64,000 bases of DNA from Staphylococcus auricularis. GTDB lineage: Bacteria; Bacillota; Bacilli; Staphylococcales; Staphylococcaceae. Of this stretch, positions 58,762 through 64,000 are shown one piece after another (positions within the stretch are counted from its first letter, which is position 1; every line of letters starts with the position of its first letter). The stretch lies in the NCBI RefSeq assembly GCF_001500315.1, contig NZ_LLER01000002.1, positions 62,001-126,000 of the forward strand. The letters are read 5' to 3'. A program made the translations under genes and the position numbers. The notes beneath the pieces were generated by a model. It saw nothing but the letters and a program-made list of their open reading frames with translations. It had not been told where the DNA came from and searched no databases.

Positions 58762-60426
58762 ATGAAATTAAAGCGTTTAAAATTAGCCGGTGTCATACTC
58801 TAATCTGTGTTGGTGACAACCGCTTGTGGCGCGAATGCAGGTAGTATCTATGATGACGAAGGACAGGTCTATCGTAAAGCGTTATCTGGTGATATGACTA
58901 CATTGGATGCTTCGCAAGCAACAGACACCTTAACGTCTCAAATTATGGCTCAAGTATATGAAGGCTTATATGTATTAGATGAAGAAGACCAGGCTATTCC
59001 AGGTATAGCGAAATCGATGCCGAAGAAATCAAACGGAGGTAAGACGTTAACAATTGACCTCCGTGAAGATGCGATATGGTCTAACGGAGATCCGATTACA
59101 GCTGACGACTTCGTATACTCTTGGCGTCGTGTTGTTGCACCAGAAACAGCTTCAGAATATGCATTTATCATGTTTGATTTGAAAAATGCAGCTGAAATCA
59201 ACCAAGGACAGAAGAAACCTGAAGAATTAGGTGTTAAGGCGTTAGATAAATATAAGTTACAAATTGAATTAACGAAACCATTACCTTATATTAATGAATT
59301 ACTTGCCTTTGGTACATTTTTACCAGTCAACCAAAATGCGGTTAAAAAATATGGTGAACAATATGGTACGACTGAAGAAAAAACAGTTTACAACGGACCA
59401 TTTAAAGTTAAAAATTGGGCACCGGACGATAAAGTAGAGATGGTTAAAAATGATAAGTACTGGGATAAAGATGCTGTCAAATTGGATAAGATCAGTTACA
59501 AAGTCATCAAAGACCAACAAGCCGGAGCTTCGTTATATGAAACGAACTCAGTCGATGATACAGGTATTTCTTCAGAACAAGTAGATAAGTACGAAGGAGA
59601 TCCATCAGTTTATAAAACATTGGTAGCCACAACGTGGTATATTAGCATGAATGAGGACGTGCCGGTATTCAAGAATAAAGATCTGAGATTAGCGATTGCG
59701 AAATCAATCAATAAACAAGAATATGTAAGAGAAGTTTTAAACAATGGGTCAAAACCTATAGATCATTTTGTTCCAAAAGAAACCTTTAAATCACCAAATG
59801 GGGAAGACTTTGCTAAGGGTGTAAATTCACCATTACAATATAATCCTGAAGAGGCGAAAAAACACCTAGAAAAAGCGAAAAAAGAACTCGGTCAGGATGA
59901 AATATCTTTCACATTTATTACTAATGATACGCCAGACTCTAAAATCGATGCCGAATATCTGAAGAGTCAAATTGAAGGAAACTTACCAGGAGTCCATATG
60001 AAGATTAAAACGATGCCTGGTAAACAAAGAATCAGTGCCATGGCACAAGGTAAATATGAAGCGGCTATGGCTGGATGGGCGCCTGACTATGCTGACCCAC
60101 TTACATTCTTAGAAACAATGACGAGTGAGAACCCACAAAATACATCTCACTGGAAGAATAAAGAATTTGATCAGTTAATTAAAGATGCAAATGGTACGTT
60201 ATTAACAAGACTTGAAGAACGTGACCGTGCGTTGAAAGACGCTGAAGAGCTTCTCTTAAACGATGCAGCGATCGCTCCGATTTACCAAATGGGTGGTACG
60301 AAATTAATAAATCCACAAGTGAAAAATATTCAGTACCATAAAATTGGTGGAGATGTAACGTTTAAACATACTTATATCGATAAGTCTATTGACCGTGAAA
60401 CAGGTAAGAAAAAAGACGAGAAATAA
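58762..60426 (+). pseudogene. oppA: oppA copy 2, nonsense codon in the signal peptide
   Basis: The ATG at 58762 has a strong ribosome site (AAGGGGG) and encodes MKLKRLKLAGVIL, then TAA at 58801-58803 (codon 14), then SVLVTTACGANAG. The position of the lipobox Cys (residue 22) is the same as in copy 1, so only the one codon is wrong. The remaining 540 codons are fully open and colinear with OppA (SBP family 5), ending like copy 1 in KSIDRETGKK. Restart at GTG 58807 has no ribosome site and would lack the basic part of the signal peptide. Without readthrough it cannot be exported as a lipoprotein. Confidence 0.85.
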
Positions 60427-60526
60427 GTATAGTGAGATAGTATCTATATCGTTTATGAATGACTGAATAAACGATTTACGAGAGAGAATAGAGAACGATT
60501 AAGTTTTTGATTTCCTCGCGTAAAAT

Positions 60527-60559
60527 AAGCTGAGACATGTAGTTGTCTCAGCTTTTCTT
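60527..60559 (+). terminator. Terminator of opp operon 2
   Basis: A perfect 11-bp stem (AAGCTGAGACA / TGTCTCAGCTT) is followed by a T-rich tail. Confidence 0.85.
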
Positions 60560-60574
60560 TGTTTATAAAACAAA

Positions 60575-60604
60575 ACCTCCAATTGACATGAGCCAATTGG
60601 AGGT
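60575..60604 (-). terminator. Terminator of trpS
   Basis: A perfect 11-bp stem (ACCTCCAATTG / CAATTGGAGGT) is followed on the minus strand by TTTTG. Confidence 0.82.
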
Positions 60605-60667
60605 GATTTGTGATACAAAAAGTATGAGATACGGGTGTTTGATACTCACATATCTGTGATAATGAAA

Positions 60668-61669
<1,002 letters not shown>

Positions 61670-61702
61670 CTACTTTCTAAATAAGATGTTCTATTTTTAA
61701 CT

Positions 61703-61708
61703 ATTATA
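61703..61708 (-). promoter_or_regulatory. trpS -10 element
   Basis: TATAAT on the minus strand lies 43 bases from the trpS start. The -35 is poor, so only the -10 is claimed. Confidence 0.45.
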
Positions 61709-61714
61709 ACACTA

Positions 61715-61743
61715 TTTCATTCATTTGTGACATGTGTTATAAT
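61715..61743 (+). promoter_or_regulatory. Distal promoter of spx
   Basis: TTTCAT, a 17-base spacer and TATAAT lie about 215 bases before spx and face away from trpS. Confidence 0.5.
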
Positions 61744-61847
61744 AAAAAATGTAACTTTATCTCACATTATGAATACGGCCTTCGTGGCTATTGAAAAAGT
61801 ATTCTAAAAAATTAAGAAATTCTCATTTAATTTTAATGTTAAATGGG

Positions 61848-61853
61848 TATAAT
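61848..61853 (+). promoter_or_regulatory. Proximal spx -10 element
   Basis: GGGTATAATG gives a good -10 about 100 bases before the spx start, with a weak upstream -35. More than one promoter is known for spx in Firmicutes. Confidence 0.45.
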
Positions 61854-61955
61854 GTAGACATAAGGTTGAGAAACTCAATAGATTACACAATATTTCTTAA
61901 TCATAAAAATAATGTGAACAATGAATATTATTCATATAATAGGAGAGTGAGATGT

Positions 61956-62351
61956 ATGGTAACATTATTTACTTCACCAAGTTGCACATCTTGCCGTAAA
62001 GCGAAAGCATGGTTACAAGAACATGACATTCCGTATACGGAGCGAAACATTTTTTCTGAACACTTGACTGTAGACGAAATCAAACAAATTTTAAAAATGA
62101 CAGAAGATGGAACGGATGAAATCATTTCAACACGTTCTAAAACATATCAAAAATTAAACGTAGATATCGATGCATTACCACTTCAAGATTTATATTCAAT
62201 TATTCAAGATAACCCTGGTTTATTAAGACGCCCAATCATTTTAGATGAAAAACGTCTACAAGTTGGATATAACGAAGATGAAATCAGACGTTTCTTACCA
62301 AGAAAAGTTCGTACGTTCCAATTACAAGAAGCGCAACGTATGGTAGATTAA
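61956..62351 (+). CDS. spxA: Transcriptional regulator Spx
   Basis: This 131-residue ArsC-fold regulator binds the alpha subunit of RNA polymerase and controls the thiol-stress response. It has the redox switch CTSC (Cys10-Cys13) in [18 protein letters not shown] and the [20 protein letters not shown] segment near residue 91. The frame is open 55 codons further upstream, but AGGAG at 61941-61945 and family length fix ATG 61956. Spx is degraded by ClpXP; MecA, the next gene, is a Clp adaptor. It is followed by its own terminator. Confidence 0.95.
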   Translation: MVTLFTSPSCTSCRKAKAWLQEHDIPYTERNIFSEHLTVDEIKQILKMTEDGTDEIISTRSKTYQKLNVDIDALPLQDLYSIIQDNPGLLRRPIILDEKRLQVGYNEDEIRRFLPRKVRTFQLQEAQRMVD

Positions 62352-62375
62352 TCAAAAAGCATACATTTAATTGAT

Positions 62376-62421
62376 AACCATAAAGTAATTGATATACATA
62401 TTGATTGCTTTATGGTTTTTA
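62376..62421 (+). terminator. Terminator after spx
   Basis: AACCATAAAG with CTTTATGGTT encloses an AT-rich loop and is followed by T residues. Confidence 0.78.
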
Positions 62422-62559
62422 CTATATCTTATAAGATAGGATGATTTCAAAACACAAGGCTTATAAAGGCTAAGCTAGTGCTGTTTTCTAGCTCACATAA
62501 AGGGTATATGTTATTATAGGTATTCAACAAAGCTTATCAAATATATATAAACATATGGA

Positions 62560-62588
62560 TTGTAATTTTTACTGCGTTCTAATACAAT
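62560..62588 (+). promoter_or_regulatory. mecA (adaptor) promoter
   Basis: TTGTAA (62560-62565), a 17-base spacer and TACAAT (62583-62588) lie 38 bases before the ATG. Confidence 0.65.
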
Positions 62589-62625
62589 ATGGATACTATT
62601 CATCGACTGTAAGGAGTGAGATGAT

Positions 62626-63339
62626 ATGAGAATAGAACGAGTTGACGACACAACAGTGAAACTTTTTATAACGTATAATGATATAGAAGCCAGAGGATTT
62701 AAACGTGAAGACTTATGGTCAAACCGTAAACGTGGAGAAGAATTCTTTTGGAATATGATGGAAGAAATTAACGAAGAAGAAGATTTCGGTGTCGAAGGTC
62801 CATTATGGATTCAAGTACACGCTTTTGAAAAAGGTGTGGAAGTTACTATTTCTAAATCTAAAAATGACGACTTTAACAATATGACTGACGAAGAAGCTGA
62901 AAGTCAATTTGACACGCAAATCAGTGACCTATTATCTAATACAATCGATCAACATGATAGCTTAGAAGACTTATTTGAGCAACGTAAACAACAACAAGCA
63001 GCGGCAGAAGCATCTAAAGAAACAGAACAAGAAGATGTGCACATGACGCTTGTGAAATTCAATGATCTTGAAGAAGTGATTGATTATGCTTACCATAACA
63101 ATCAAGCTATAGATGAATTTGAAGATTTATTGTTTACACTCGATAACGAATTTTATTATGCGACTTATTTCGATCGTAACGTCACACAAGATGAAATCAA
63201 TGATTACTACAGTCAGTTGCTTGAGTTTGCTTCACCATCTGACCGTTCAGAGCTCTACTTAAATGATTACGGTAAAATCATAATGAGCCATAATGTAACA
63301 GCGCAAGTACGTCGCTACTTCCCTGATACAGAAGCATAA
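62626..63339 (+). CDS. mecA: Clp adaptor protein MecA
   Basis: This 237-residue adaptor delivers substrates to ClpC/ClpP. The N-terminal substrate-binding domain starts MRIERVDDTTVKLFITYND. An acidic, Gln-rich linker lies at about residues 105-140 (FEQRKQQQAAAEASKE). The C-terminal ClpC-binding domain has VKFNDLEEVIDYAYHN and FYYATYFDRN. It is unrelated to the methicillin-resistance gene of the same name (a PBP2a). It sits between spx and coiA, as in other Firmicutes. Confidence 0.93.
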   Translation: MRIERVDDTTVKLFITYNDIEARGFKREDLWSNRKRGEEFFWNMMEEINEEEDFGVEGPLWIQVHAFEKGVEVTISKSKNDDFNNMTDEEAESQFDTQISDLLSNTIDQHDSLEDLFEQRKQQQAAAEASKETEQEDVHMTLVKFNDLEEVIDYAYHNNQAIDEFEDLLFTLDNEFYYATYFDRNVTQDEINDYYSQLLEFASPSDRSELYLNDYGKIIMSHNVTAQVRRYFPDTEA

Positions 63340-63391
63340 TTGACTGAAATACGAATAACAAAAAGTTAAAAAACTTCATCATTATTTTTAA

Positions 63392-63427
63392 AAGCCGATT
63401 GAAAGCACATTCAATTGGCTTTTTTTG
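63392..63427 (+). terminator. Terminator after mecA
   Basis: A 12-bp stem (AAGCCGATTGAA / TTCAATTGGCTT, one wobble) is followed by T residues. Confidence 0.88.
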
Positions 63428-63566
63428 TGTTCGGAGGATGTTCACACCATATGGCACGCTCACAGCTTGAATTAAATATTTACATAAAAGAGAAGTAAAA
63501 AGTCTGTCTTAACCGTGTATAGATGTAAAGGGGCTTAAAAGCACTTTTAGGTGGGAGGAGAAACAG

Positions 63567-64000
63567 CTGTTATTTGCGAAAGATGCTAATCAACAATATG
63601 TTTGGGCTGTAAATGCAGTGAAAGGGGAACATTATGTCTGTCCACATTGCGAACGACCAGTCATTTTAAAACATGGAATGAAAACCAGGCCCCACTTTGC
63701 ACACATGAGACATGATCATGGCACATGTTCTTATGGCGAGAACATGACACATTATGATGCAAAATATATGTTGGCACAACAGTTGAAGGAAGCCGGCTAT
63801 GAAGTCAATATAGAACCTCATATATCAAGCATTAATCAGTATCCAGATTTGCTAGTGGATGAACAACATGTTTTAGAAATCCAGTTATCCAACATACCTA
63901 TTAATGTGTTACAACAACGTACTCAAAGACTTATGGACGCAGGATTCGATGTGAGATGGGTGATCGCAAATCCAGTTTACTACCAGCATGTAATTAAGCT
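63567..64000 (+). CDS. coiA: Competence protein CoiA, N-terminal part (cut by window edge)
   Basis: The 144 codons present are LLFAKDANQQYVWAVNAVKG onward, with VCPHCERPVILKHG (a CxxC zinc-type pair, residues 24-27), RPHFAHM and a nuclease-like core with PDLLVDEQHVLEIQLS near residue 90. That is the CoiA family, required for DNA uptake or recombination in competence. No ATG, GTG or TTG lies between the in-frame stop at 63510 and the family N-terminus. GGAGG at 63554-63558 points to CTG at 63567 as initiator. The gene continues past 64000. Confidence 0.82.
   Translation, partial: MLFAKDANQQYVWAVNAVKGEHYVCPHCERPVILKHGMKTRPHFAHMRHDHGTCSYGENMTHYDAKYMLAQQLKEAGYEVNIEPHISSINQYPDLLVDEQHVLEIQLSNIPINVLQQRTQRLMDAGFDVRWVIANPVYYQHVIK

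Noticed and set aside
58807-60426. Treating oppA2 as an intact gene starting at GTG 58807
   Set aside because: There is no ribosome site before the GTG, and the resulting protein would lack the basic N-terminus and most of the hydrophobic signal peptide.
61791-61955. N-terminal extension of spx by 55 codons
   Set aside because: The frame is open by chance in an AT-rich promoter region; Spx family length and AGGAG at 61941 place the start at 61956.
62626-63339. mecA as methicillin resistance gene
   Set aside because: The protein is the 237-residue Clp adaptor MecA, not PBP2a; the shared symbol is a coincidence.

Overview
The window is a 64 kb stretch of Staphylococcus core chromosome. The evidence is gene content and order: nfu - two type II NADH dehydrogenases - mnhABCDEFG - ppi - rocD/gudB/glpQ - pgi - spsA/spsB - addBA - cdr - clpB - fabHF - opp - trpS - spx - mecA - coiA. 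This order is familiar from S. aureus, but several protein starts, the gene set between glpQ and pgi, and the opp region differ, so it is another species. I cannot name it from sequence alone. No phage, plasmid, transposase, IS element, rRNA, tRNA or CRISPR array was seen.

Layout. 1-8.2 kb: redox and iron-sulfur genes (nfu, yuzD-like, ndhF, yuzB-like, A-type Fe-S carrier, ndhC), then leucyl aminopeptidase, a YuiF-type transporter and a hotdog thioesterase. 8.2-10.1 kb: an orphan DUF3139 protein and a flavoprotein monooxygenase-like gene. 10.2-16.1 kb: the seven-gene Mnh Na+/H+ antiporter operon on the minus strand. 16.1-19.6 kb: kapB-like, cyclophilin, DUF1871, an S1-domain protein and the OYE-type reductase OfrA. 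19.9-24.2 kb: rocA-rocD-gudB, a complete route from ornithine to 2-oxoglutarate. 24.3-28.9 kb: glpQ, pgi, a VTT-family membrane protein that looks frameshifted at its 3' end, and the signal peptidase pair spsA (catalytically dead) / spsB (active). 29-36.2 kb: addB-addA. 36.4-46.3 kb: FAH-family hydrolase, YisL-like, coenzyme A disulfide reductase, a HAD phosphatase, sufT, an OatA-like acyltransferase, clpB and a small DUF2929 membrane protein. 46.6-48.8 kb: fabH-fabF. 49.4-60.4 kb: two tandem oligopeptide permease operons. 60.7-64 kb: trpS, spx, mecA and the 5' part of coiA.

The most unusual part is the tandem opp locus. Copy 1 is a normal oppB-C-D-F-A operon. Copy 2, about 6.4 kb downstream, keeps the promoter, a CodY-like box, oppB and oppC. 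Its two ATPase genes have collapsed into one in-frame chimera, with the front third of OppD joined to the back two thirds of OppF at the shared MIFQDP codons. Its oppA carries a TAA stop inside the signal peptide. Copy 2 is therefore either decaying or a reduced single-ATPase transporter that borrows the copy 1 binding protein.

Regulation readable from the sequence includes a FapR operator on the fabHF promoter, CtsR heptads at clpB, CodY-like boxes at both opp promoters, a cre-like site in front of gudB, and two promoters for spx. Many genes end in strong intrinsic terminators, often shared between convergent genes. Several intergenic gaps carry long hairpins that resemble dispersed staphylococcal intergenic repeats.
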